21,316 bases of DNA from contig CAZEQK010000048.1 of the NCBI GenBank assembly GCA_964514395.1, positions 1-21,316 on the forward strand, in the 5' to 3' direction. This stretch comes from CAZEQK01 sp964514395. Its GTDB lineage: Bacteria; Bacillota; Bacilli; Tepidibacillales; Tepidibacillaceae. Every line of letters begins with the position of its first letter. Position 1 is the first letter of the stretch. The position numbers were made by a program, and so were the translations under genes. The notes below the pieces were generated by a model. That model saw nothing but the letters and a program-made list of their open reading frames with translations. It was not told where the DNA came from and searched no databases. Shown piece after piece: positions 1 to 7,616 of this stretch.

Positions 1-47
1 TGAAAGTCTCCGTTAACAACAATGTAATCGGCAATTTATCACAGTAA
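1..47 (+). CDS. C-terminal end of an upstream gene (partial)
   Basis: The third forward frame is open from the window edge to a TAA at 45-47, giving a 14-residue tail ending in VNNNVIGNLSQ. A rho-independent terminator starts two bases later, which supports this as the true end of a gene that lies mostly outside the window. The tail is too short to identify a product. Confidence 0.5.
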   Translation, partial: KVSVNNNVIGNLSQ

Positions 48-48
48 G

Positions 49-74
49 AAAAGTCCCTTAGAGGGGACTTTTTT
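49..74 (+). terminator. rho-independent terminator of the upstream gene
   Basis: The stem AAAAGTCCC (49-57) pairs with GGGACTTTT around a short TTAGAG loop and runs into six T residues. It lies between the partial upstream gene and the ribosome site of the ytpA-like gene, so ytpA probably has its own promoter or depends on readthrough. Confidence 0.85.
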
Positions 75-90
75 AATAAGGAGGTGGAGT

Positions 91-891
91 ATGGAAACAC
101 TGAAGGAATACCTTGTAGCTAACCAAAAGGCAATCGTTTTAACCATTCATGGATCAGGGGAACATATAGGTAGGTACGCTCATGTGGCCGAGTGGTTAAA
201 TCAGAAACAAATTTCAATGATAGGAGGGGATTTACCAGGACTGGGTACCTCAAAGGAAATAAGAGGTCATATCCATCAATTTAGTGACTATCTAGAAAAA
301 GTAAAAGAGTGGCTTTCTTATATGAAACAAAAGTGGCCAAATACGCCAAGATTTATTTTTGGTCATAGCCTTGGAGGACTTATTGTACTAAGGTATCTTG
401 AAGAACTAAAGGATAAGAAGTGGATAGAAGGTGCGATTGTCTCTTCACCGGCGGTAAGCATTGGTATTGATGTTCCAAAATGGCAGCTCGTCACAGCGAA
501 AGCTTTAGAAAAGCTATGGCCAACCTTTAGATTGAAAAGCGGAATAACGGCAAACCAAGTAAGCAGAGATAAGCAGGTTGTAGAAAAATACGCAAGTGAT
601 CCATTAGTTTATTCAAAGGTTAGTATTCGGTGGTTTTTTGAATTTCAAAAAGCAATTGAGACGGTTTGGGAGCGGAAGGATAGGCTACAGAATATTAACC
701 TGCTCTATTTACAGGCAGGAGCAGACCAGTTAGTGGACCCCCTTGAAGCTACAAAATTTACAGAAGAAGTACATAGCGATCAATTAGAATATCATCTTAT
801 CCCTGACTTGTATCATGAAATCTTCAATGAACCAGAAAAAGAACAGTACCTAACCTTATTCTCAAATTGGATATTAAAAAACATGGATTAA
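91..891 (+). CDS. ytpA: alpha/beta hydrolase, YtpA-type (lyso)phospholipase
   Basis: This is a 266-residue monoacylglycerol-lipase-like serine hydrolase of the alpha/beta fold. Seen: the oxyanion-side HGSG at residues 20-23, the nucleophile elbow GHSLGG with Ser93, a candidate acid Asp212 in GADQLV, and catalytic His242 in YHEIFNEPE. The segments around KVSIRW (176-181) and LYHEIFNEPE closely resemble B. subtilis YtpA, which is known as a phospholipase linked to the lysophospholipid antibiotic bacilysocin. There is no signal peptide, so it is cytosolic or membrane-peripheral. The start is set by AAGGAGGTGG just upstream of the ATG. The gene is monocistronic between two terminators. Family assignment is firm; the exact lipid substrate is inferred from homology. 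Confidence 0.85.
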   Translation: METLKEYLVANQKAIVLTIHGSGEHIGRYAHVAEWLNQKQISMIGGDLPGLGTSKEIRGHIHQFSDYLEKVKEWLSYMKQKWPNTPRFIFGHSLGGLIVLRYLEELKDKKWIEGAIVSSPAVSIGIDVPKWQLVTAKALEKLWPTFRLKSGITANQVSRDKQVVEKYASDPLVYSKVSIRWFFEFQKAIETVWERKDRLQNINLLYLQAGADQLVDPLEATKFTEEVHSDQLEYHLIPDLYHEIFNEPEKEQYLTLFSNWILKNMD

Positions 892-906
892 TTAGGATAA
901 ACATTA

Positions 907-940
907 AAAGCCCCTGGACGAAATCTGTCCAAGGGGCTTT
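907..940 (+). terminator. terminator after ytpA
   Basis: AAAGCCCC-T-GGAC (907-919) pairs with GTCC-AA-GGGGCTTT (927-940) around a GAAATCT loop. The 3' T run is short, but the stem is GC-rich and symmetrical, so it could work in both directions. Confidence 0.8.
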
Positions 941-996
941 ATTATGTCCTACTATATAGCACTAAATAAGAAATATAATATGATTTAAAAAGCCGA

Positions 997-1025
997 TTGA
1001 CACAAATAGTATGTCATATTAAAAT
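997..1025 (+). promoter_or_regulatory. sigma-A promoter of the SR1-like RNA with CcpN-type operator
   Basis: TTGACA (997-1002) is separated by exactly 17 nt from TAAAAT (1020-1025), a near-consensus sigma-A promoter. TATGTCATATT (1010-1020), in the spacer and touching the -10 box, fits every position of the CcpN operator consensus as I remember it (TRTGHYATAYW). CcpN represses sr1, gapB and pckA in B. subtilis on glycolytic carbon. A poorer partial match, TATGATTTAAA (979-989, 9 of 11), lies just upstream and could be a second site. The promoter is seen directly; CcpN control is inferred from the motif and the gene it precedes. Confidence 0.75.
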
Positions 1026-1073
1026 GGAATTAAGGAAGTTAAGCGTTTTCATTATGAGGATGGGGGTAATTTT

Positions 1074-1184
1074 GTGGGAACATTAGTATGTAAAGAGTGC
1101 GATGAGATTATAACAGCTATTCCATCAGAAAAATCAGGTGTTATCTTTGGTATTTGTGAGGAGTGCCATTCACACAAAGAATAA
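1074..1184 (+). CDS. sr1P: SR1P family GapA-binding peptide
   Basis: This 36-residue ORF starts with GTG at 1074, after a GGGGG ribosome site with 7-nt spacing. It begins MGTLVCKECDEII and carries two CxxC pairs (Cys6/Cys9 and Cys28/Cys31), a small zinc-ribbon-like pattern. The MGT(I/L)VC start and paired cysteines match SR1P, the peptide encoded by SR1 that binds the glycolytic dehydrogenase GapA and promotes its interaction with RNase J1. The two in-frame-looking ATGs just upstream (1054, 1060) are in other frames. The CcpN-like promoter and the adjacent speA support the call. The function is by homology. Confidence 0.85.
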   Translation: MGTLVCKECDEIITAIPSEKSGVIFGICEECHSHKE

Positions 1185-1280
1185 TTTTGACAAGAGTAAA
1201 ATATACAGATTAATATGGGGAACATATATTGTTTTATGCAATAGTGTGGCTTATTTTGTTTATATGTATAACATATAAAA

Positions 1281-1319
1281 GGGTGTACAGATAATTTTTA
1301 TCATGCACACCCTCTTTTT
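1281..1319. terminator. shared terminator between sr1 and speA
   Basis: GGGTGT (1281-1286) pairs with ACACCC (1307-1312). A further GATAA/TTATC inner helix gives a long stem with one mismatch and one bulge, followed on the + strand by TCTTTTT. On the minus strand the same hairpin directly follows the speA stop codon and ends in TTTTA, so it probably terminates both convergent transcripts. Confidence 0.8.
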
Positions 1320-2796
1320 AATATATATTGATTGCTTTTCTTTCCTTTATAATCTTTATTGTAGCAATCGTCTCATCTTCAGGACCTTGGACAGGCAAAC
1401 CAACCTCTAGATTTTGTTTAATGTAATCAATATTATCCTGAGTGATGATTTCACCTGGCAACAGAATAGGAATGCCTGGAGGATAAACCATAACAAATTC
1501 AGCCATCACATGTCCTGCAGATTTTTCAAGGAGAATGGTGTCGGTATCTGCATAAAAGGCATCTCTTGGTGAGAAAGCTAAATCTGGAATCTCAGGTAAG
1601 TGAACCTCTACGTCATTAATTTTAGTATTGCTACTATGTTTTTTAGCTAATTCTTGCAGTGCTACAATAAGCTTATCTGCATTTTCATAGCTATCACCTA
1701 TCGTAATTAAACATAAAATATTATATAAATCACTTAATTCGACTTCAATATTATGTTCTTTGCGAAGCCATTTTTCTACTTCATAGCCAGTAATTCCAAG
1801 CTCCTTTACGCTAATAAGTATTTTGGTTGGATCATAATCGTAGGTAGCCTCAGTACCTAAAATATCCTCACCAGGGCTATAAAGACTAGGAATTTCATTT
1901 ACATTTTTTCTTACATAATTGGCTAAATCGATCGTACGATCTAATAATTCCTTACCATTAATAGCAAGATTTCTTCTGGCCGTATCTAATGATGCTAATA
2001 ATATATAAGAAGTTGATGTTGTTGTAAGCATACTTAAGATAGATTGCACTCGATTAGGATTAACAAGTCCTTCTCGAACATTAAGGATGGAGCTCTGTGT
2101 TAATGAACCTCCTAATTTATGCATGCTAGTGGCTGCCATATCTGCTCCTGCCTGCATCGCAGACAATGGTAGCTTATCATTAAAATGAATATGAATACCA
2201 TGTGCCTCATCAACAAGAACTGGTATATTATATTGATGGACTAAATCCACTATTTCTCGCAGATTTGCTGCAACACCAAAATAGGTGGGATTAATAACAA
2301 AAACGGCTTTTGCATCAGGATGTACTTCTAAAGCTTTTTGAACCGACTTTGTTGTAATTCCATGAGCAATCCCAATGTTATGGTCCATCTCAGGATGTAT
2401 AAATATTGGTGTAGCTCCTGCAAAGATAATGGAAGATAGAACGGATTGATGCACATTTCTTGGTACAATTATTTTGTCCCCTTGGGCACATACAGACATA
2501 ATCATTGCCATAATTGCGCCACTTGTCCCTTGAATAGAGAAAAAAGTATGATCTGCTCCGAAGGCTTCTGCAGCGAGATCTTGAGCTGCCTTAATGATAC
2601 CACGAGGATGATGTAAGTCATCAAGAGGTCTAATATTGATTAAATCAATCGATAATGCATTAGGACCTATGAACTCCTTAAATTCCTTGTCCATTCCCAT
2701 TCCAGTTTTATGTCCAGGAATATGAAATTGAATCGGTTTCTTTTTAGCATGCTCCACTAGTGCAGTAAACAGTGGGGTTTTTTCTTGATCATTCAT
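1318..2796 (-). CDS. speA: arginine decarboxylase SpeA (PLP, fold III)
   Basis: This 492-residue Orn/Lys/Arg decarboxylase of the short Bacillus type converts arginine to agmatine for polyamine synthesis, using pyridoxal phosphate. Visible features are the N-terminal FHIPGHK (24-30), Asp196 in VDEAHG for the PLP ring, the Schiff-base Lys227 in ATSMHKLGG, and the C-terminal YPPGIPI and LPVQGPED segments. It is close to B. subtilis SpeA along its whole length, including RVQSILSMLTTTSTSY. The start ATG lies 11 nt after a CCCCTT (minus-strand AAGGGG) ribosome site. It is transcribed alone, convergent with the SR1-like RNA; in B. subtilis SR1 acts on the opposing arginine-catabolic regulator ahrC, so the neighbourhood is functionally coherent. 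Confidence 0.95.
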   Translation of the reverse strand: MNDQEKTPLFTALVEHAKKKPIQFHIPGHKTGMGMDKEFKEFIGPNALSIDLINIRPLDDLHHPRGIIKAAQDLAAEAFGADHTFFSIQGTSGAIMAMIMSVCAQGDKIIVPRNVHQSVLSSIIFAGATPIFIHPEMDHNIGIAHGITTKSVQKALEVHPDAKAVFVINPTYFGVAANLREIVDLVHQYNIPVLVDEAHGIHIHFNDKLPLSAMQAGADMAATSMHKLGGSLTQSSILNVREGLVNPNRVQSILSMLTTTSTSYILLASLDTARRNLAINGKELLDRTIDLANYVRKNVNEIPSLYSPGEDILGTEATYDYDPTKILISVKELGITGYEVEKWLRKEHNIEVELSDLYNILCLITIGDSYENADKLIVALQELAKKHSSNTKINDVEVHLPEIPDLAFSPRDAFYADTDTILLEKSAGHVMAEFVMVYPPGIPILLPGEIITQDNIDYIKQNLEVGLPVQGPEDETIATIKIIKERKAINIY

Positions 2797-2838
2797 TTAA
2801 TAATCATCCCCTTCATTAAAAAAATTCAAACAAAAAAA

Positions 2839-2866
2839 AGTATATCACGATTCATCAAAGTTGCAA
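2839..2866 (-). promoter_or_regulatory. probable speA promoter
   Basis: On the minus strand TTGCAA (2861-2866) is followed after 16 nt by TATACT (2839-2844), which is preceded by TG one base upstream (extended -10). It lies about 40 nt before the speA start codon. Confidence 0.55.
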
Positions 2867-2935
2867 TAGTTTTTTACTCAATCATAAATATAATGTGTAA
2901 TCCCTTGATTATGTATGCGTTCTACGCTTGTTAAG

Positions 2936-2944
2936 TGATATAAT
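2936..2944 (+). promoter_or_regulatory. extended -10 promoter for the FabK-like gene
   Basis: TGATATAAT is an exact TGn plus TATAAT extended -10 element. The -35 region at proper spacing (TGCGTT) is poor, as is common with extended -10 promoters. The start codon follows 68 nt downstream. Confidence 0.45.
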
Positions 2945-3012
2945 TGGATAAGAGTATTTTCAGAAAATTAGATAATCTTTGTTAAAGTTATGTTTGTATA
3001 GGGGGAGGAAAA

Positions 3013-3972
3013 ATGAGAACAAGGGTAACGGATCTTTTAAAAATTAAATATCCAATTATTCAAGGAGGACTAGCCTATTTAGCAGATGCTACCTTAGCTG
3101 CAGCGGTTTCAAAAGCAGGAGGTCTCGGGCAAATAACAGCAGTAACACTACCAACACCAGAGGATTTGCGTGCGGAAATTCAGAAGGTACGAGCGATAAC
3201 AAAAGAACCCTTTGCCGTTAATTTTGCAATTAGTCAGCACGGAGATACATGGAAAAATTACTTAAATGTTGTAATAGAAGAAGAGGTACCAGTCATCACA
3301 CTTACAGGTGGTAATCCAAAGCCTGTATTAGAAAGATTGAAGGGGGTAGCTATAAAAAAACTATCCTTAGTATCGACGGTAAGACAAGCCCAAAAAGCTG
3401 AGGAATTGGGAATAGATGCAGTGATGGCGGTTGGCCAAGAAGGCGGTGGTCATATCGGAAAAGATGACCTTGGCACCTTTGTATTAATTCCTAGAGTTGT
3501 TGAATCGGTAAATATTCCTGTCATTGCAAGTGGAGGAATTGCGGATGGAAGAGGGTTTATGGCGGCACTAGCTTTAGGTGCTGAAGGAATAGAAATGGGA
3601 ACCCGCTTTGTAGCAACAAAGGAATGTAAGCTAGCCCATGAGAATTATAAGCAGGAGCTTGTTAAAAAGGATGAAATGAGTACGGTTGTTATTAAACGAA
3701 CCTATGGGCAGCCAGCAAGAGCGATATCCAATCCAACAACGGATAAAATTTTAGATTTAGAAAAGGAAAAAGTAGATTTTGAATCTGTGTATCCATTAGT
3801 AAACGGTGACCATAATATGCTGGCTATTCATCAAGGCAAAATGAATGAAGGCGTTGCATGGGCTGGTCAAGTAATGGGATTAATACATGATGTACCGACA
3901 GTTGAAGAGCTGTTTTTAAGATTATTAGGAGAAGCAGAAGAAATAAGTGAAAAATGGAGAAGTACTTTTTAA
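3013..3972 (+). CDS. FMN-dependent NMO/FabK-family flavoprotein
   Basis: This 319-residue TIM-barrel flavoenzyme belongs to the 2-nitropropane dioxygenase (nitronate monooxygenase) superfamily, which includes the enoyl-ACP reductase FabK. Seen: the N-terminal YPIIQGGLAY (13-22), AAAVSKAGGLG (30-40), the QEGGGHIG loop with catalytic-type His147, the phosphate-binding ASGGIADGRGF (172-182) and MGTRFVATKE. Length and layout fit FabK and class-II NMOs equally well. The QITAV stretch where FabK usually has a Gly-rich segment, and the lack of fatty-acid synthesis genes nearby, make the substrate uncertain. A GGGGGAGG ribosome site precedes the ATG, and the gene is closed by its own terminator. It precedes korAB but is probably a separate transcript. 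Confidence 0.75.
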   Translation: MRTRVTDLLKIKYPIIQGGLAYLADATLAAAVSKAGGLGQITAVTLPTPEDLRAEIQKVRAITKEPFAVNFAISQHGDTWKNYLNVVIEEEVPVITLTGGNPKPVLERLKGVAIKKLSLVSTVRQAQKAEELGIDAVMAVGQEGGGHIGKDDLGTFVLIPRVVESVNIPVIASGGIADGRGFMAALALGAEGIEMGTRFVATKECKLAHENYKQELVKKDEMSTVVIKRTYGQPARAISNPTTDKILDLEKEKVDFESVYPLVNGDHNMLAIHQGKMNEGVAWAGQVMGLIHDVPTVEELFLRLLGEAEEISEKWRSTF

Positions 3973-4000
3973 GCCCCTCTTATGAGAGAGGCTTTTTTTT
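3971..4000 (+). terminator. terminator after the FabK-like gene
   Basis: AAGCC-C-CTCT (3971-3980) pairs with AGAG-A-GGCTT (3985-3994) around TATG, with one internal mismatch, and runs into a T tract of eight. The stem begins at the stop codon of the preceding gene. Confidence 0.9.
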
Positions 4001-4076
4001 TATGATAAAAATGTATAACTTGGGCATATTAACAATAGCAAAAATAGCAAATTTATGATTTAAAGGAGTGGTTTGG

Positions 4077-5822
4077 TTGAAGGATTTAAAATGGAAGGTT
4101 GGGGGTGCCCAAGGAGAAGGGATTGACAGTACTGGTGAAATCTTTGCAATTACCTTAAATAGAATGGGCTATTATTTATTTGCTTATCGTCATTTCATGT
4201 CACTTATTAAGGGTGGACATACCAACTACAAGGTAAGAATATCCTCAGAAGAGGTAAATTACCATGGGGACGACCTCGATATACTATTGGCTTTTGATCA
4301 GCGAACGATAGATGAAAATATTCATGAACTAAAGGATGGTGCGATATTAATTTATGATTCTAGTAAGCTTGAAGCCAAGGTTTCGAAAGAAAACATTAAT
4401 ATCTGTCCCATACCTATCTATGATATTGCTCAAAATTTAGGGAACTCTATCATGAAAAACATGGTGGCCGTAGGGGCGAGTTGTGCTGCAGTCGATTTAG
4501 ATATTGTCGTATTCCATGAGGTGATTGAGGATATTTTCAGAAAAAAAGGCGATCAAATTATTAATGCAAACAAAGAAGCCCTTCAAAAAGGCTATGATTA
4601 TTATAAAGAAAACTTTAAAGATCTGAAATTAGCGTTACCAGAAATAACAGGAAAAGAGAAGCAAAATTTATTTATAACAGGTAACGAAGGAGCAGGGCTT
4701 GGGGCACTTAATGCTGGCTGTCGCTTTTTAGCAGCATATCCAATCACTCCTGCTACAGAAATACTGTATCAAGCCTTAGCCAATTTTCCTGAGTTTGGTG
4801 GTAGAATCATACAAGCTGAGGATGAAATTGCAGCATGCATGATGGCAATAGGGGGTAATTACGCTGGAACGAGGTCCATGACCTCCACATCTGGTCCAGG
4901 ATTATCTCTCATGATGGAAGCATTAGGGCTTGCTGGGATCTCAGAAACACCGCTGGTCATCGTCGATGTCCAAAGGGGAGGCCCTGCGACAGGGTTACCT
5001 ACTAAAACAGAGCAATCTGACATTAATGAGATGATCTATGGCTCCCATGGGGAGATTCCTAGGATTGTGATTACTCCTACGAAAATAGAGGAGACCTTTT
5101 ATTTCATTCAACATGCTTTTAATTTAGCTGAGAAGTATCAGTGTCCTGTAATCGTTGGTAGTGATTTGTTTTTAGGAATGTCTAAGAAATCGCTAGCTGA
5201 TATTGATTTTAACAAAATAGCTATTGATCGTGGTGAATTAGTGGCTGACGAAATGCTATTAGAGCTTGAACCTGGAGCATTTAAACGGTATGACCTAAAC
5301 ACAGCGACAGGAATTTCCCCTAGGTCAATGCCTGGACAAAAGAATGGTCGCTATGTTGCCTTAGGAAATGAACATGATGAAGTCGGATATGAGATTGAAG
5401 CGAAAGAGTTAAGAATAAATATGATGAATAAACGCTTTAGAAAGATAGATCATTTTGATCCAACAGAATTGGGTGTCTATTATTCAGGAGAAGAAGCAGC
5501 TGATAAATTAATTGTAGGCTTTGGTTCCACCTATGCTCAAATAGATGAAGCATATAAGGAGCTAAAAGAACGTGGAGAAAAAGTAGCCCATCTACAGTTA
5601 CGAATACTGCATCCTTTCCCAACCTCAAGAGTTAAGGAAATCATAAGTAAGGCAGATCAGGTATTTGTTGTTGATAATAATGGGACTGGTCAGCTGAAGC
5701 AACTCCTAAAACGGGAGATAAATAGTCATGAGAAGTTTAGAAGTATATTAAAATATGATGGTGATCCCTTTGCAGTACAGGAAATCATTCATGGGGTTTT
5801 AGGGGAAGGGGTGAAAAAATAA
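4077..5822 (+). CDS. korA: 2-oxoacid:ferredoxin oxidoreductase, fused gamma-alpha subunit
   Basis: From TTG at 4077 the protein has 581 residues. The N-terminal gamma domain (about 1-190) has GGAQGEG (9-15) and LIKGGHTNYKVR. The alpha domain begins at about 202 with GNEGAGLGA, then YPITP (221-225), QAEDE, STSGPG (270-275) and GPATGLPTKTEQ, all characteristic of KorA. With KorB it oxidatively decarboxylates a 2-oxoacid (2-oxoglutarate is the usual assignment) to the acyl-CoA, reducing ferredoxin. The TTG start is preferred: AAAGGAG ends 8 nt before it, whereas an in-frame GTG at 4068 overlaps that ribosome site. The stop overlaps the korB start by one base, so the two are translationally coupled. 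Substrate specificity cannot be read from the sequence. Confidence 0.9.
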   Translation: MKDLKWKVGGAQGEGIDSTGEIFAITLNRMGYYLFAYRHFMSLIKGGHTNYKVRISSEEVNYHGDDLDILLAFDQRTIDENIHELKDGAILIYDSSKLEAKVSKENINICPIPIYDIAQNLGNSIMKNMVAVGASCAAVDLDIVVFHEVIEDIFRKKGDQIINANKEALQKGYDYYKENFKDLKLALPEITGKEKQNLFITGNEGAGLGALNAGCRFLAAYPITPATEILYQALANFPEFGGRIIQAEDEIAACMMAIGGNYAGTRSMTSTSGPGLSLMMEALGLAGISETPLVIVDVQRGGPATGLPTKTEQSDINEMIYGSHGEIPRIVITPTKIEETFYFIQHAFNLAEKYQCPVIVGSDLFLGMSKKSLADIDFNKIAIDRGELVADEMLLELEPGAFKRYDLNTATGISPRSMPGQKNGRYVALGNEHDEVGYEIEAKELRINMMNKRFRKIDHFDPTELGVYYSGEEAADKLIVGFGSTYAQIDEAYKELKERGEKVAHLQLRILHPFPTSRVKEIISKADQVFVVDNNGTGQLKQLLKREINSHEKFRSILKYDGDPFAVQEIIHGVLGEGVKK

Positions 5823-6685
5823 TGGCAACAATAAAGGATTTTAGAGTAAGCGAAAAAGCAACCTGGTGTCCCGGATGTGGAGATTTTACTGTTCTAGCAG
5901 CCCTACAAAAAGCTGCTACAAACATTGGCATTGAGCCAGAGAACATGGTAGTGGCATCAGGAATCGGTTGTTCTGGTAAAATCAGTCAGCATTTTGGGTC
6001 CTATGGTTTTCACAGCTTACATGGTCGTGCTTTGCCTATTGCCACTGGCATTAAGCTAGCTAATCATGAGCTAATTGTGGTAGCAGCAGGTGGAGACGGT
6101 GATGGGTATGGAATCGGTATGAGCCATTTTATGCATTCACTACGTAGAAATATTGATATCACCTATATTGTGATGGATAACCATATCTATGGTCTAACGA
6201 CAGGTCAAACCTCCCCCACTAGCCATAAGGGCTTTAAATCCAAAACCTCACCAGAAGGGTCAGCAGAGGAGCCAGTTCGCCCTGTTCAAACAGCTATTAT
6301 TAATGGAGCAAGCTTTGTTGCCCAAGCTTTTTCGGGTAATTTACAGCAGATGGTACGAATTTTTGAAGAGGGAATTAAACATAGGGGATTCTCCTTAATC
6401 AACACCTTTAGCCCCTGTGTCACCTTTAACAAGATAAATACCTATGATTGGTTTAAAGAAAATTTATTTAATTTGGACGATGTTGAACAATACGAGGAGA
6501 CGGACAAGTTCAAAGCACTAGAGGTACTAGAGAAGCATGATAGCGTGGTAACTGGCATCATCTACACAGAAGAACGACCTGTCTATCATGAGGAAATGAT
6601 TGGAGCGACCGATATTCCAGCAGCTAAACTAGACTTGACCATTTCAAGGGACAAACAAGATGAGCTGAAATCCTTATTTAGATAG
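5822..6685 (+). CDS. korB: 2-oxoacid:ferredoxin oxidoreductase, beta subunit
   Basis: This 287-residue thiamine-diphosphate subunit partners KorA. WCPGCG gives Cys16 and Cys19; Cys50 in GIGCSG and Cys199 in SPCVTFN complete the four ligands expected for the single [4Fe-4S] cluster. The TPP/Mg motif is GDGDGYGIG (91-99) with MDNHIYGLTTGQTSPT. There is no separate ferredoxin-domain (delta) subunit in the operon, typical of the two-subunit KorAB type found in many Bacillales, so electrons go to a ferredoxin encoded elsewhere. The start is the TAATG overlap with korA, with GGGGAAGGGGTG upstream. A bidirectional terminator follows. Confidence 0.93.
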   Translation: MATIKDFRVSEKATWCPGCGDFTVLAALQKAATNIGIEPENMVVASGIGCSGKISQHFGSYGFHSLHGRALPIATGIKLANHELIVVAAGGDGDGYGIGMSHFMHSLRRNIDITYIVMDNHIYGLTTGQTSPTSHKGFKSKTSPEGSAEEPVRPVQTAIINGASFVAQAFSGNLQQMVRIFEEGIKHRGFSLINTFSPCVTFNKINTYDWFKENLFNLDDVEQYEETDKFKALEVLEKHDSVVTGIIYTEERPVYHEEMIGATDIPAAKLDLTISRDKQDELKSLFR

Positions 6686-6733
6686 ATTTTAAAGGAAAAA
6701 TCTACAACAACGAATGGAAGTTTATGAGAAATC

Positions 6734-6760
6734 AAAAATCCCACCTAGAGTGGGATTTTT
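6734..6760. terminator. bidirectional terminator between korB and yktB
   Basis: AAAAATCCCA (6734-6743) pairs perfectly with TGGGATTTTT (6751-6760), plus one inner C-G pair, around CTAGA. The A-rich and T-rich flanks make it functional for both convergent genes. Confidence 0.85.
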
Positions 6761-6810
6761 ATATCTAGTGTTGCAAGCTCTCGCTTTACTTTTCTAGATT
6801 TAGTTAACTG

Positions 6811-7440
6811 TTATTCAGCTTGCGCTAGTTGATATAAAGGAAGTAATTTTTTAAAGGTGGCTTCGATTGTAGTGATGAGCTTATGATCATCCTGCAAGAT
6901 GGGGTCATTTTTGTCGATGGTAATTCCACATAATAACTCCGCTTTTTTCACCTTTTCAAGTCTAGTAAAGATGTTATGTAGTGCTTCCTTATCTAAGGTT
7001 TTATGCTGTAGTACATCTGGTGCTGTATGGTCAAGTGACCATACGAAATGTTCAGGTATCTCTTTATAGATGCTATTAATTCGTTTATTTAGCTTTGCTG
7101 CAAAACCCTGTTTATTACTTGCTTCATAAATAATAGCAAACATAATAAATAGATGGGAAGGCCATAGTCCCACTTGGAAATGAGGATAAGCTTTATAGCC
7201 TCTTTTATTTGATGACCAAGCAACCCATGTTACATCAGGTGGGTTTTTGGTTCTTCTAGCATGTTTAGCAACATGATAATACATCTCTTCTTTTGTCATG
7301 ATACTCAAGAAGGGTGATAATTGCTGACCTATCGCATCAAATTTAGTACTTATATTCTTTTTAAGCTCAGACATTCTAGGCTCTAAGCCTTCAATCGTTA
7401 GAATATCAAAATCTTTTTTTGTAAAACCGTTAAATTCCAT
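6811..7440 (-). CDS. yktB: YktB family protein (DUF1054)
   Basis: This is a 209-residue conserved protein of unknown function found in Bacillales. It matches B. subtilis YktB in TIEGLEPRM, HVAKHARRTKNPPDV, KRGYKAYPHFQVGLW, FVWSLDHTAP and RLEKVKKAELLCGI. It appears soluble; there is no signal peptide or membrane segment. An in-frame ATG 48 bases upstream exists (7488), but the ATG at 7440 is chosen because AAAGGAGTG precedes it by 6 nt and the N-terminus then aligns with the family. It is convergent with korB and divergent from pepA. No biochemical role is established to my knowledge. Confidence 0.88.
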   Translation of the reverse strand: MEFNGFTKKDFDILTIEGLEPRMSELKKNISTKFDAIGQQLSPFLSIMTKEEMYYHVAKHARRTKNPPDVTWVAWSSNKRGYKAYPHFQVGLWPSHLFIMFAIIYEASNKQGFAAKLNKRINSIYKEIPEHFVWSLDHTAPDVLQHKTLDKEALHNIFTRLEKVKKAELLCGITIDKNDPILQDDHKLITTIEATFKKLLPLYQLAQAE

Positions 7441-7545
7441 TGAATGCACTCCTTTCAATAAAGAATATAACATATTAATCCTATTCATTTCAAAAATTAT
7501 AGATTCTCGAGTGCAGCCAATTAGTAAATATGATGAAAGAAAACG

Positions 7546-7575
7546 TTTTAAATGGAAATATAAAATTGATATAAT
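7546..7575 (+). promoter_or_regulatory. candidate pepA promoter
   Basis: TATAAT (7570-7575) follows TTTTAA (7546-7551) with 18-nt spacing. The -10 is consensus but the -35 is weak. It sits 42 nt before the pepA start codon. Confidence 0.4.
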
Positions 7576-7616
7576 TTATATTGGGATGATATATAAAAAT
7601 ATGGAGGTGCCATTTC

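Larger units (their letters stand above)
1032..1319 (+). ncRNA. sr1: SR1-like dual-function small RNA
   Basis: From the expected start about 7 nt after the -10 box to the terminator, the transcript would be roughly 285-290 nt and would contain the SR1P ORF. In B. subtilis, SR1 is a dual-function RNA encoded next to speA; it base-pairs with ahrC mRNA (arginine catabolism activator) and encodes SR1P. Here too it neighbours speA, although convergently and with ytpA rather than pdhD upstream. The 130 nt between the SR1P stop and the terminator would be the natural antisense region, but I cannot test pairing with ahrC because that gene is not in the window. The 5' end is estimated from the promoter only. 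Confidence 0.7.

Noticed and set aside
4068..4076. GTG start for korA
   Set aside because: The GTG overlaps the GGAG ribosome site itself; TTG at 4077 has ideal 8-nt spacing and gives the usual KorA N-terminus.
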